Shown here piece by piece: positions 5,287 to 12,796 of a stretch of 18,745 nucleotides of DNA. Origin of the DNA: an uncultured Rickettsiales bacterium (GTDB lineage Bacteria; Pseudomonadota; Alphaproteobacteria; UBA8366); NCBI GenBank assembly GCA_913046825.1, contig CAJWTF010000071.1, positions 1 through 18,745 on the forward strand, read 5' to 3'. Positions within the stretch are counted from its first letter, which is position 1. Each line of letters opens with the position of its first letter. The notes beneath the pieces were generated by a model. It saw only the letters and a list, made by a program, of their open reading frames with translations. It was not told the DNA's origin and made no database searches. Made by a program: the position numbers and the translations under genes.

Positions 5287-6477
5287 TTATTCAGAACCCT
5301 CAAGAACTCTTGTTATCCGAAGTTGCCGAGTGAAGACAGGCATCTGCGGTGTGAGGTGGGAGAGATAGAATTTCTCGAGGATTTCTGTCGAGGTGCGAGC
5401 ATTCTGAGCAAGACCAAACAGGTCTGTTCCACCCGTCTTTAGTATCTGAAAACAGAGTGCAGAATGACGGAGAGAATACATTGTGTGTTTTTGCCCGTAG
5501 GTATCCTCAACCAAGTCCGCATGTTGACAAAGAATAGAGAACATCCTCGACACTCTGTCACTGACATAACTTTCCCTATCTCTGATTTCATTGAAAAAGA
5601 GGTAGTCGTTGCTCCCATCATGTCTTTTGAGAATGCGAGAAAAATACACATGTGCTGCTATCTCAGTGCTTGTGCTTTCGAGGTTTCCTTTACTTTTGCT
5701 AGTTTTTGAGTTCGGAACTGAGATGACCAATTGCGTCACACCATCTTCTTCTAACCGACGGATATGTTTATTCTGGAGAAGTTTCCATTCACTGGGTCGT
5801 AAAAATGTATGCACCATAAAGACGATGAAGTCATACATCTCACCAAAATTGAATGATACATCATTTGGTGGGTTATCCCACAGATCACGACACCCAGATA
5901 ATAATTGACGATACTCTTCTGGACTGAACCAAGGTCGAGGATTGTTGGGGCGTCTAATTGTTGGGAGTATTGGTATATGAGTTATTACCCGATCTCGTTC
6001 AGCTTCTTTCAGCACTTTACGGATCAAGACCACATACTGTTTTAAGGTTGATGCTGCGAGACCTCGATCTTGTTTGAGGTCATCAATGAACTTATCGACC
6101 AAAGTGTAATCAATCTTGCTGATGTGTATGTCACCAAATGCTGGTAGCACATCGTTATTCAATTTGTTAGTGTCATTAGACTTCTGTTTTAGAGATAAAT
6201 CTCCTCTCCTTACCTCTCGTTCCTGTGTCGATGTAAATTTCGATGCAAACACCTCAAAACTTTCAGCGCCCCGCAATCAATGTTCCCGTTTTTCAAGTAG
6301 TTTTATCTCGGACCAATTTTTTGCAAATTCAACAGCTTCTTTATAATTCTCGCATCTGGTGGACTGTTTAACACCAGATGACGGACCACCCTTCACATAC
6401 ATTCTCACATACCAATATTTTGATGCGGGCATTCGAAAGAGTTTCAATGCATCTGGGTAACCGTGAATTGTTCTCAA
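5287..6477 (-). pseudogene. Phage-type tyrosine integrase with one in-frame stop
   Basis: One continuous minus-strand frame of 396 codons is broken only by TGA at 6277-6279. Residues 1-66, from a TTG start, carry the N-terminal arm-binding part (Pro-Ala-Ser-Lys-Tyr-Trp-Tyr-Val-Arg, Ser-Thr-Arg-Cys-Glu-Asn). After the stop come a core-binding domain and a catalytic domain with Arg in Thr-Phe-Leu-Arg-Pro-Ser-Glu, Lys in Asn-Ser-Lys-Thr-Ser-Lys, Tyr-Ser-Leu-Arg-His, and the nucleophile Tyr in Glu-Lys-Phe-Tyr. The usual second His site lies in Gln-Asn-Ala-Arg-Thr-Ser. Apart from the stop, everything needed for recombination looks present. A TTG directly after the TGA (6274-6276) could restart translation but would omit the N-terminal domain. 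The gene starts 130 bases from the tRNA-derived repeat, as usual for an element's own integrase. Confidence 0.92.
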
Positions 6478-6534
6478 TTCACTTGGGTTATGTCGCGAAC
6501 CTGATTTTTAATAAGGTGTCATTCTACCATATTA

Positions 6535-6554
6535 GTTGGTAGGTTGTTGGTAGG
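6535..6554 (+). repeat. Two tandem GTTGGTAGG words near right end
   Basis: GTTGGTAGG at 6535-6543 and 6546-6554, two bases apart (11-base period, about one helical turn), between the integrase start and the tRNA-derived repeat. A third identical copy is at 2096-2104. The helical phasing and position suit integrase arm sites; this is inference. Confidence 0.5.
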
Positions 6555-6606
6555 TAAATAAAAATGAAAAACCTTTTGATATTATTGACTTATGAATATG
6601 CCGATA

Positions 6607-6647
6607 GTTTTTGGGACCGCCCAATTCGACCACTCCGGCACATCTCC
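6607..6647 (-). repeat. Degraded copy of the tRNA-Ser 5' half (right attachment remnant)
   Basis: Read on the minus strand from 6647, 35 of 41 bases match the intact tRNA-Ser from its first base through the anticodon loop without gaps, including 16 identical bases across the D arm. Similarity stops at 6607. The acceptor strand and anticodon loop carry changes, and no variable or T arm follows, so it cannot be a tRNA. I read it as the original 5' half left at the chromosomal side when the element entered. The rest of the spacer up to 6796 shows no gene. Confidence 0.85.
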
Positions 6648-6796
6648 GCGGATGCCCGGCCCGAATCGCGCTTACGTTTGATCGATGCGGCGGGACACTA
6701 ACCGAAGCGCTTTGGCGCTGCAAGATATCGCTCCGAAATTCCGCACATCGCCGTTATACTCCCGCCGCACGCATATTCAGGAAATTTAGCCCCTAT

Positions 6797-7834
6797 ATGG
6801 CACCCAACAGCCCCGACCCATCGCTCCCACACATCCCGCTCGTCGATATCGGTGACGGCGGGGCCGTCGCGCTGTTCGAGAGTGATCCGGCGCGGGCGGC
6901 GGAGATCATCCGCCTCGGGCACACCCAATATGGCACCAAGCTGATTGTCGGTCTCGACACGATGTCCCGCCTGTGGTCGACTTATGCTGGTAATACCCAC
7001 AATGGCGAGATCGCGGCGCTTGCTGAGCGGCTGCCGCGCGGCGTCTGGTTCATGAACCTTTGTCTCGAATGGGGCTGTACAAGTGGCGTGATGAAGGATC
7101 CGACGGCTCCTGGCATGCGGCTGTTGCGGACCCTCGATTGGCCGTTCCACGGGTTGGGCCGGCATCTGGTCGTGGCACGACAGTCAGGCCCGGCCGGCGA
7201 CTATTATAATATGACATGGCCCGGATTTACCGGCGTCGTCCAAGCCATGGCACCGGGCCGATTCGCCGTTGCCATCAATCAAGCGCCGCTGGTGCGCCGT
7301 ATGACCTTGCCAGTCTATGTGGATTGGCTGGTGAACAAGACGAAGACATTTTCCGGACGGCGCATCCCGCCGGTACATCTGCTGCGCCGCGTGGTCGAGA
7401 CCTGCGGGAACTATCACGAGGCGCACGATATGCTCACGAAAACTCCTATTGCGCTGCCGGCAATATTCTCCCTCGTCGGCACCGAGCGCGGCGAAGGGTG
7501 TGTGATAGAACGCTTGGAACGCCGTGCCGCCATCCTGGAAGCGCCCGCGGCGGCGGCCAACCATTGGTCCGGAAAAACCTTTAAACCGGGCAAGGAACGC
7601 GGCATCGCGAGCTACCGCCGCCACCGATTGATGAACGGCTATACCCTCAGCCAGGTCACCGATTTTGCCTGGGCGATCTACCCCGTGGTCAACGAGGACA
7701 CGCGCCTTGCGATGTCTTCCAATCCGCAGACGGGAGAACTGCGGGTACAAGGATTCGAGGCGGATGGCCCGGCGACCGAGGTTTTCGATTTGTCGCACCA
7801 TAAAGGATCGCGACGAACGCAGGAGATTTCCTGA
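6797..7834 (+). CDS. N-terminal-nucleophile hydrolase (acid ceramidase-like amidase)
   Basis: 345 residues from the ATG at 6797; an upstream in-frame extension would run through the tRNA remnant and is unlikely. Gly-Cys-Thr-Ser-Gly (Cys94), followed by Arg111-x-x-Asp114-Trp and later Val-Ala-Ile-Asn-Gln, matches the Cys-Thr-Ser, Arg-x-x-Asp and Asn pattern of Ntn hydrolases of the acid-ceramidase/choloylglycine-hydrolase group. They cut linear amide bonds after self-cleavage ahead of the Cys. By that logic residues 1-93 would become a small subunit. No signal peptide is seen, so action is probably cytoplasmic. The substrate is unknown. AGGAAA lies about 12 bases upstream. It is the first chromosomal gene beside the element and ends 148 bp before rplU, on the same strand, with no terminator between them. 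Confidence 0.8.
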   Translation: MAPNSPDPSLPHIPLVDIGDGGAVALFESDPARAAEIIRLGHTQYGTKLIVGLDTMSRLWSTYAGNTHNGEIAALAERLPRGVWFMNLCLEWGCTSGVMKDPTAPGMRLLRTLDWPFHGLGRHLVVARQSGPAGDYYNMTWPGFTGVVQAMAPGRFAVAINQAPLVRRMTLPVYVDWLVNKTKTFSGRRIPPVHLLRRVVETCGNYHEAHDMLTKTPIALPAIFSLVGTERGEGCVIERLERRAAILEAPAAAANHWSGKTFKPGKERGIASYRRHRLMNGYTLSQVTDFAWAIYPVVNEDTRLAMSSNPQTGELRVQGFEADGPATEVFDLSHHKGSRRTQEIS

Positions 7835-7843
7835 GTAAAACCG

Positions 7844-7871
7844 TTGACTTCGCAACTGCGGTAAGTATAGT
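7844..7871 (+). promoter_or_regulatory. rplU-rpmA promoter
   Basis: TTGACT (7844-7849), 16 bases, TATAGT (7866-7871). Each box matches the sigma-70-type consensus at five of six positions. It lies 10 bases after the stop of the hydrolase gene. Predicted transcript start is near 7878. Confidence 0.75.
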
Positions 7872-7877
7872 CACCGC

Positions 7878-7982
7878 TCGTTTTCCGGGCCCTAAGCAGC
7901 CCGATGGGTTTTATGTGTCCGATTTCGTCTTGGCCTCCGTCGGGAACGGGGCGGGCAAATCGTTACAAGAGAGCACGGTCAG
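7878..7982 (+). promoter_or_regulatory. rplU 5' leader (about 105 nt) with hairpin
   Basis: The leader holds CGGGC (7886-7890) able to pair with GCCCG (7899-7903), followed soon by GGGTTTTA. Ribosomal-protein operons often carry structured leaders for autoregulation; whether this one does is not shown. The AAGAGAG before the rplU ATG is the likely ribosome-binding site. Confidence 0.35.
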
Positions 7983-8339
7983 ATGTTCGCAGTGATCAAG
8001 AGCGGCGGCAAGCAATATAAAGTCGCCAAAAACGATGTCATCCGGGTCGAAAAACTCGACGCGGAAGCAGGTGCCAGTATCGACCTCAACGAGGTCTTGA
8101 TGGTCGGAGATGATAAGAGCCAGACGGTGGGCGTGCCCCTCGTCGACGGCGCGAGTGTCTCCGCAACGGTTCTCGAGCAAATGCGAGACCGTAAGATCAT
8201 CATCTTCAAGAAGAAGCGTCGGCAAAACTATCGCCGCAAAAACGGCCACCGCCAGCACCTGACGGTCCTGCGGATCGACGATATCCTGGCCGCTGGCAAG
8301 AAAAAGGCTGCCCCGAAAAAGAAAGCGGAAGCAGAGTAA
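7983..8339 (+). CDS. rplU: 50S ribosomal protein L21
   Basis: 118 residues. The start [14 protein letters not shown] is the L21 signature, and the core [16 protein letters not shown] is the conserved rRNA-binding segment (about residues 77-92). The Lys/Ala-rich tail after residue 108 is an extension common in alphaproteobacteria. L21 binds 23S rRNA in the large subunit. First gene of the rplU-rpmA unit: its TAA overlaps the AAGGAG ribosome-binding site of rpmA, 13 bases ahead of the next start. Transcribed from the promoter at 7844-7871. Confidence 0.98.
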   Translation: MFAVIKSGGKQYKVAKNDVIRVEKLDAEAGASIDLNEVLMVGDDKSQTVGVPLVDGASVSATVLEQMRDRKIIIFKKKRRQNYRRKNGHRQHLTVLRIDDILAAGKKKAAPKKKAEAE

Positions 8340-8352
8340 GGAGTAGAACGCC

Positions 8353-8607
8353 ATGGCACATAAAAAGGCAGGCGGTAGTTCACGCAACGGTCGCGACACA
8401 ATCGGTCGCCGTCTCGGCGTGAAAAAATACGGCGGAGAAGCCGTAATTCCCGGTAATATTCTCGTGCGTCAACGCGGCACTAAATTCCATCCCGGCGATA
8501 ATGTCGGCATGGGTCGCGATCACACCCTGTTCGCATTGGTCGATGGTCAGGTGAAATTTCACAAGACCCGCGCCCGCACCACCATCTCGGTGGAGCCGGC
8601 GGCGTAG
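8353..8607 (+). CDS. rpmA: 50S ribosomal protein L27
   Basis: 84 residues, the usual length. [15 protein letters not shown] is the N-terminal tail that reaches the peptidyl-transferase centre. Lys-Phe-His-Pro-Gly-Asp-Asn-Val-Gly and the Asp-His-Thr-Leu-Phe-Ala motif also match the family. There is no N-terminal extension of the kind cleaved in Firmicutes. A strong ribosome-binding site, AAGGAG (8338-8343), precedes it. It closes the ribosomal unit: a terminator follows 28 bases after the stop. Confidence 0.98.
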   Translation: MAHKKAGGSSRNGRDTIGRRLGVKKYGGEAVIPGNILVRQRGTKFHPGDNVGMGRDHTLFALVDGQVKFHKTRARTTISVEPAA

Positions 8608-8634
8608 ACTAATTCCACGCAGGCTTTAACGTTC

Positions 8635-8662
8635 AGGGGAATGGCTAGCCATTCCCCTTTTT
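8635..8662 (+). terminator. Intrinsic terminator between rpmA and obgE
   Basis: AGGGGAATGG (8635-8644) pairs perfectly with CCATTCCCCT (8649-8658) around a CTAG loop, followed by a T-run (8658-8662). It lies only 16 bases before the obgE start, so it separates rpmA from obgE or acts as a partial brake. No strong separate obgE promoter is seen. Confidence 0.9.
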
Positions 8663-8678
8663 CGTTGGGGCGGAAGAT

Positions 8679-9722
8679 ATGAAATTTCTCGATCAAGCCA
8701 AGGTTTACGTAAAGAGCGGTGAAGGCGGCAACGGCTGCATCTCTTTCCGGCGTGAGAAATACGTTGAGTTCGGCGGCCCAAACGGCGGCAGCGGTGGCCG
8801 GGGCGGTGATGTCATGGCGGTTGCGGTGCCCGGCCTCAACACGCTGATCGATTATCGCTACCGCCAACACATAAAGGCGGAGAACGGTCGCCCGGGCATG
8901 GGCAAGGATATGACCGGAGCCGCCGGTAAGACAGCAGTGCTCGAACTGCCTGTGGGCACGCAAATTTTTGCCGAGGACAACGAAACCCTTTTGGTCGACC
9001 TGACCATTGAGGGTGAAGCAGTGGAGCTATTGCGGGGCGGCGATGCCGGGCGCGGTAACGCGCAATTCAAGACAGCTACCAACCGTGCACCGAGACGCGC
9101 AGAAGCAGGCTGGCCGGGACAAGAAATGTGGGTCTGGCTACGGCTGAAACTGTTGGCGGATGCGGGCTTAGTCGGTCTGCCGAATGCCGGAAAATCCACC
9201 TTTTTAGCGGCGGTCAGCCGCGCCAAACCGAAGATCGCCGACTATCCGTTCACGACACTTCATCCGCAATTGGGTGTGGTCTACCTGGATGGCGCAGAAT
9301 TCGTACTCGCCGATATTCCAGGATTGATCGAAGGCGCACATGAAGGCCATGGCCTCGGCGATCGGTTTCTTGGCCATGTGGAGCGCTGCGGCGTGTTGCT
9401 GCATTTGATCGATGGGACGGAAGAGGACGTTGCAGGGGCCTATCGGACAGTCCGCGACGAGATTATCGCCTATGGCGCGTGCCTTGAGGAAAAAACAGAG
9501 ATCGTCGCGTTGAATAAATGCGACGCGCTCGATGAAGAGGCAATATCGGAGAAGAAAGCGGCTCTTGCGAAAGCGGCATCGACCCGTGACGTGATGACGA
9601 TTTCGGGCGTCACTGGCGACGGCGTGCAAGATGCGCTGCGTCATCTACACAGAGTCATTAAATCCGAGCGGGAAGAAGTGACGCAATCTCCCAGCGCCGC
9701 CGCCCGGCCATGGAACCTTTAA
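8679..9722 (+). CDS. obgE: Obg GTPase, ribosome assembly
   Basis: 347 residues. The Gly-rich Obg fold occupies about 1-158 ([12 protein letters not shown], residues 32-43). The G domain follows: G1 Gly-Leu-Pro-Asn-Ala-Gly-Lys-Ser (166-173), switch I with Tyr-Pro-Phe-Thr-Thr (189-193), G3 Asp-Ile-Pro-Gly (212-215), G4 Asn-Lys-Cys-Asp (279-282). All key residues are present. It lacks a third Obg C-terminal domain, as most proteobacterial Obg proteins do. Obg binds the 50S subunit during late assembly and links growth to GTP level. GGGGCGGAAG lies just ahead of the start. Its stop at 9720-9722 overlaps the likely proB start. Confidence 0.98.
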   Translation: MKFLDQAKVYVKSGEGGNGCISFRREKYVEFGGPNGGSGGRGGDVMAVAVPGLNTLIDYRYRQHIKAENGRPGMGKDMTGAAGKTAVLELPVGTQIFAEDNETLLVDLTIEGEAVELLRGGDAGRGNAQFKTATNRAPRRAEAGWPGQEMWVWLRLKLLADAGLVGLPNAGKSTFLAAVSRAKPKIADYPFTTLHPQLGVVYLDGAEFVLADIPGLIEGAHEGHGLGDRFLGHVERCGVLLHLIDGTEEDVAGAYRTVRDEIIAYGACLEEKTEIVALNKCDALDEEAISEKKAALAKAASTRDVMTISGVTGDGVQDALRHLHRVIKSEREEVTQSPSAAARPWNL

Positions 9723-10852
9723 GCGACAACGCGATGACGGAACAATTGACCGGTGCCGCAAGGCTCGTGGTGAAGATCGGCTCCGCCCTCTTGGTCGACG
9801 ACAAAACCGGCACCATTCGACGAACCTGGCTGGAAGCACTCGCCGACGATTTGCATGCCTTGCGCGAGACGGGGACGGAGATTCTGGTGGTTTCCTCGGG
9901 GGCCATCGCGGTTGGACGGCGCCATCTTGGCCTGACACAAAAGACGATACGGCTCGAAGAAAAACAGGCCGCCGCCGCCAGCGGTCAGATACAATTGGCC
10001 CATGCCTATCAGGAAGCGCTGGCGCGGCACGACATTTCGGTCGCGCAAATCCTCCTCACGCTCAGCGATACCGAGGAACGCCGCCGGCACCTCAACGCCC
10101 GCAGCACGATTGCGCAATTGCTGACACTTGGCGCGGTTCCCGTGGTCAACGAGAACGACACGGTGGCGACGACGGAAATCCGTTTCGGCGACAACGACCG
10201 TCTGGCGGCGCGGGTTGCGGCGATGATCAGCGCAGACACACTAATCTTGCTGTCCGATATAGATGGGCTTTACGAGCACGACCCCCGACAGGATTCAAAC
10301 GCCAAACACATTGCCCAGATCGACGAAATTAACCCGCAAATCGAGGCTATGGCGGGCAAAGCACCCACCGGGTATTCCTCCGGGGGTATGGAAACCAAAA
10401 TACAAGCAGCGAAGGTGGCCACCGCCGCTGGCTGCCGCATGGCGATCATGAACGGGATCGATGCAAACCCCCTGCGCCGGCTTTCAGAAGGGGCGCGGTG
10501 CACGTGGTTCATGCCGTCGACCTCTCCGCTCACGGCGCGCAAACGCTGGATCGTCGGCTCGCTCAATCCGGTCGGCAAAATCATCGTTGATGCAGGCGCC
10601 GAGCGCGCCCTCAAACAAGGGAAAAGTTTGCTCCCGGCCGGCGTTATCCGTATCCAAGGGACGTTTGAGCGGGGCGACGCAGTCATTGTTCGCGCCGCCA
10701 ACGGCAATGAAATAGCGCGCGGCCTCTCCGCCTATTCGAATATCGACGCAGCCCGAATCGCGGGCCGTAAGAGCGTGAAAATCGCAGAGATTCTTGGATA
10801 TCGGGGACGCGACGAACTCATCCATCGCGACGATTTGGTGCTGACAGTCTAG
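9710..10852 (+). CDS. proB: Glutamate 5-kinase
   Basis: 380 residues. It phosphorylates L-glutamate with ATP, the first step of proline synthesis, in the cytoplasm. The amino-acid kinase domain (to about 265) starts Val-Val-Lys-Ile-Gly-Ser-Ala and has Val-Ser-Ser-Gly-Ala-Ile, Asn-Glu-Asn-Asp-Thr-Val and Phe-Gly-Asn-style Phe-Gly-Asp-Asn-Asp. A C-terminal PUA domain (about 285-370) includes Leu-Leu-Pro-Ala-Gly-Val. Feedback inhibition by proline is usual in the family. The start is uncertain: 9710 overlaps obgE by 13 bases; Met9 at 9734 is the alternative. Neither has a clear ribosome-binding site, so coupling to obgE is plausible. The product acts with ProA, encoded at 12797 beyond an antisense gene. 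Confidence 0.96.
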   Translation: MEPLSDNAMTEQLTGAARLVVKIGSALLVDDKTGTIRRTWLEALADDLHALRETGTEILVVSSGAIAVGRRHLGLTQKTIRLEEKQAAAASGQIQLAHAYQEALARHDISVAQILLTLSDTEERRRHLNARSTIAQLLTLGAVPVVNENDTVATTEIRFGDNDRLAARVAAMISADTLILLSDIDGLYEHDPRQDSNAKHIAQIDEINPQIEAMAGKAPTGYSSGGMETKIQAAKVATAAGCRMAIMNGIDANPLRRLSEGARCTWFMPSTSPLTARKRWIVGSLNPVGKIIVDAGAERALKQGKSLLPAGVIRIQGTFERGDAVIVRAANGNEIARGLSAYSNIDAARIAGRKSVKIAEILGYRGRDELIHRDDLVLTV

Positions 10853-12651
10853 AGAGGCTCTGACGTAATCAAGAAACGTTCGGCGTCATCGAGAAACACT
10901 GGATCTTCGAAAATAACATCGCAAGTCTTTGCGATCTTTTGCATTAACCCTTCCTTAAATTCCGCGTCGCGACCAAGTCCCACCGCAATTTCGGCATAAT
11001 CCACTGCATCGCACGCGACCAATTCTTCCATTCCCATATGCCGGTAAATGCCCAAACTAACCCGACCCCGAAGATAGCGTCCCGGCAAGGTGACTACCGG
11101 CGTGCCCATCGCCAGCGATTGATAGGTCGTGTTACCACCACAAAACGGAAAGCTATCCAAGCTGACATCCGACAAGCCGAGCAGTCGCATGAAATTGACA
11201 TGACTTTGACGGGGCAGAAACTTTATCCGCGCCGCACAGGTGCCCATTGTGACGGCAAACCGTCGGCGCAACACGTCGCCCCAGGCGTCGTCATGTCCTT
11301 GCAATAACAAGAGGATGCCCTTCGGATCACCCTCAAGGATCAACCGCAAGGCCGTGTCCATATCTGGATGAATCTTAAACAGATTTTGAGCTAAAAAATA
11401 GATCGTAGCATCTTCCGCAAGACCGAAATCGGCGCGCGTCCCCAAAGGCTCCGGTGCGGTAGGACGAACATAGGAGAACGGCAAACCGCCGAGCGGCACA
11501 AGACGTTCACTATAGGCGCCGCCCGCATCCGAATCGATGGCGGGTTCCGCCGCTGCACAGGACAAAAAATAATCAATATTGGGAATACCGGAAGTGACCG
11601 GATGTCCGTAGGAGACCGCTTGTATCGGTGCCAAACGCGCGAAAGCCAAAAAATAAGCCAACGGGTCCATGCCGATTTCCGGATAGAAGACGACATCAGG
11701 CTTAGCGGCGCCAATCACCTCCCGCGCGCTAAATATATCAGCGGGCAAGGTTTCAACATGAGAGACCAGCTTGGCAATTTCCCCGCGCACTTCATCATCG
11801 GGAACAGGTGCCGTCTCGAAGCAAATCACCTCGCAATCTCCGTGCGCGGCGAGGCGGCGAAACAAACCGAGACACAACCGTCCGATTGAGTGGTCGAAGA
11901 GGAAGCGAGAGACGAAGGCTATTCTCCGGGGACCCTCCCGCCGCCTGGAGTAACGGCAATGCGGCGCGGTCCAATCGAGTTTCGGGCATCCGGCCAGATA
12001 AATGGCGGCGAGCCGTTCTTGAAGGTCTCGGTCGTTACGACCGTGATAGGCGAGGTAGAATAGGCTACCCGGTGTCTCCGTCAACGGATTGCCGAGAGCC
12101 GGCGGATCGGCTTCCAATATTCCGAGTGACACTCTATAACGCTCGTATTCCGCCGCATACGGATCTCCACCTTCGGGAATGATCGGCAGCCGTAGATCGC
12201 GCCGCAGGCGGATTCCCGCCGGGCCGCCCTTCTCCAACGCGCGGTCATAGGCCCGCGCGGCACCGCCGAGATTACCTTGCGCTGCCAACGCATTGCCACG
12301 ATTGAGGTCGGGGAGATACCAATCGGGTCGGGCCGCCGCCGCCGTCTCGTAGTCCCAGACAGCCGTCGCATAATCCCGGGTTTCGTTCCGCAGATTGCCG
12401 CTCTTCACCGGTATTGCCGCGTCGGTGGGGTCCAGCTCAAAAGCCCGGCCGTAGGCTATTAGCGCTTCTTCGGTGCGCCCGGATTTTCGCAATAAATCAC
12501 CGAGCGCGACGACCGGGGCACTCCACCCGGGTTCGGCCGCAGCGCATTGTGCGAACAGGGACAACGCCGCCGCCGCATCTTCTCCTTCGGTCCGCCGCGC
12601 TTCCTCCAACAAAGCGGCCGCGGCGTCGCTTGCGGGTGGGTCATCACTCAT
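10849..12651 (-). CDS. TPR protein with GT41 (SPINDLY/OGT-like) glycosyltransferase domain
   Basis: 600 residues. Two or three TPR units lie within about 25-145 (for example [17 protein letters not shown]). The catalytic half, about 235-600, has the GT41 marks: Ser-Tyr-Gly-His-Pro-Val-Thr-Ser-Gly (347-355), Asp-Tyr-Phe, and [11 protein letters not shown] (499-509) with Gly-Thr-Pro-Val-Val-Thr-Leu. This family transfers a sugar from a nucleotide donor to protein Ser/Thr or Asn. The target here is unknown; flagellin or surface proteins are common guesses. The gene runs opposite to all its neighbours. Its TAG (10849-10851) and the proB TAG (10850-10852) share the palindrome CTAG. It is divergent from proA with a 145-bp spacer. 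Confidence 0.88.
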   Translation of the reverse strand: MSDDPPASDAAAALLEEARRTEGEDAAAALSLFAQCAAAEPGWSAPVVALGDLLRKSGRTEEALIAYGRAFELDPTDAAIPVKSGNLRNETRDYATAVWDYETAAAARPDWYLPDLNRGNALAAQGNLGGAARAYDRALEKGGPAGIRLRRDLRLPIIPEGGDPYAAEYERYRVSLGILEADPPALGNPLTETPGSLFYLAYHGRNDRDLQERLAAIYLAGCPKLDWTAPHCRYSRRREGPRRIAFVSRFLFDHSIGRLCLGLFRRLAAHGDCEVICFETAPVPDDEVRGEIAKLVSHVETLPADIFSAREVIGAAKPDVVFYPEIGMDPLAYFLAFARLAPIQAVSYGHPVTSGIPNIDYFLSCAAAEPAIDSDAGGAYSERLVPLGGLPFSYVRPTAPEPLGTRADFGLAEDATIYFLAQNLFKIHPDMDTALRLILEGDPKGILLLLQGHDDAWGDVLRRRFAVTMGTCAARIKFLPRQSHVNFMRLLGLSDVSLDSFPFCGGNTTYQSLAMGTPVVTLPGRYLRGRVSLGIYRHMGMEELVACDAVDYAEIAVGLGRDAEFKEGLMQKIAKTCDVIFEDPVFLDDAERFLITSEPL

Positions 12652-12739
12652 GGGTTGGTTTTCATCTCATTCGCCCTCTACATACGAAGTATGCAAAATT
12701 TGATGCGCTTCGCTAATGTATTCGATAAAGTCAGCGGCT

Positions 12740-12765
12740 CTCGGGCTCCATCGCCCGAGCGGGCG
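12740..12765 (+). promoter_or_regulatory. Overlapping hairpins in the proA leader
   Basis: CTCGGGC (12740-12746) pairs perfectly with GCCCGAG (12753-12759). The same middle strand can instead pair as CGCCC (12752-12756) with GGGCG (12761-12765). The two stems exclude each other and end 31 bases before the proA ATG. No T-run follows, so this is not a simple terminator. A regulatory role is inferred only. Confidence 0.35.
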
Positions 12766-12796
12766 AATCCGACATAAGCTAAAAAGGCACAGACAC

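Larger units (their letters stand above)
2037..6606. mobile_element. Small integrative element inserted in the tRNA-Ser gene
   Basis: Four observations define it. (1) The 5' half of the tRNA-Ser is present twice in the same orientation, once in the intact gene (to 2036) and once as a degraded copy at 6607-6647. (2) A tyrosine integrase of phage type lies near the right end (5287-6477). (3) GTTGGTAGG occurs 60 bases inside the left end (2096-2104) and twice just inside the right end (6535-6543, 6546-6554). (4) The DNA between is AT-rich beside the flanking housekeeping genes. Cargo: a YunG-like protein, unknown small proteins, tiny membrane proteins, an exported protein and an IS3 scrap. No replication, capsid or conjugation genes are seen, so it may be a satellite-like or decayed element. 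The exact crossover point is not determined. Confidence 0.7.

Noticed and set aside
136..6279. Several in-frame TGA codons in otherwise good frames, hinting at TGA read as an amino acid
   Set aside because: Chromosomal genes here use TGG for Trp and end at TGA (for example at 7834), and the broken frames also contain TAG and frameshifts. Ordinary pseudogene decay explains it.
6611..6796. 62-codon N-terminal extension of the Ntn hydrolase
   Set aside because: It would translate through the antisense tRNA remnant, is unlike the family and has no ribosome-binding site; the ATG at 6797 is preferred.
8380..9644. Long minus-strand frames opposite rpmA and obgE
   Set aside because: They are shadows of GC-rich coding genes on the other strand, without ribosome-binding sites or recognisable domains.
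12681..12693. CATAC-GAA-GTATG inverted repeat resembling half of a lox-type recombination site
   Set aside because: The stem is only 5 bp, the 13-bp arms and 8-bp spacer of a real lox site are absent, and no Cre-type recombinase is in the window. Probably chance in a divergent promoter region.
12716..12796. 27-codon N-terminal extension of ProA
   Set aside because: Very basic, unlike ProA N-termini, and overlaps leader hairpins; the ATG at 12797 has AAGG upstream and gives the usual length.
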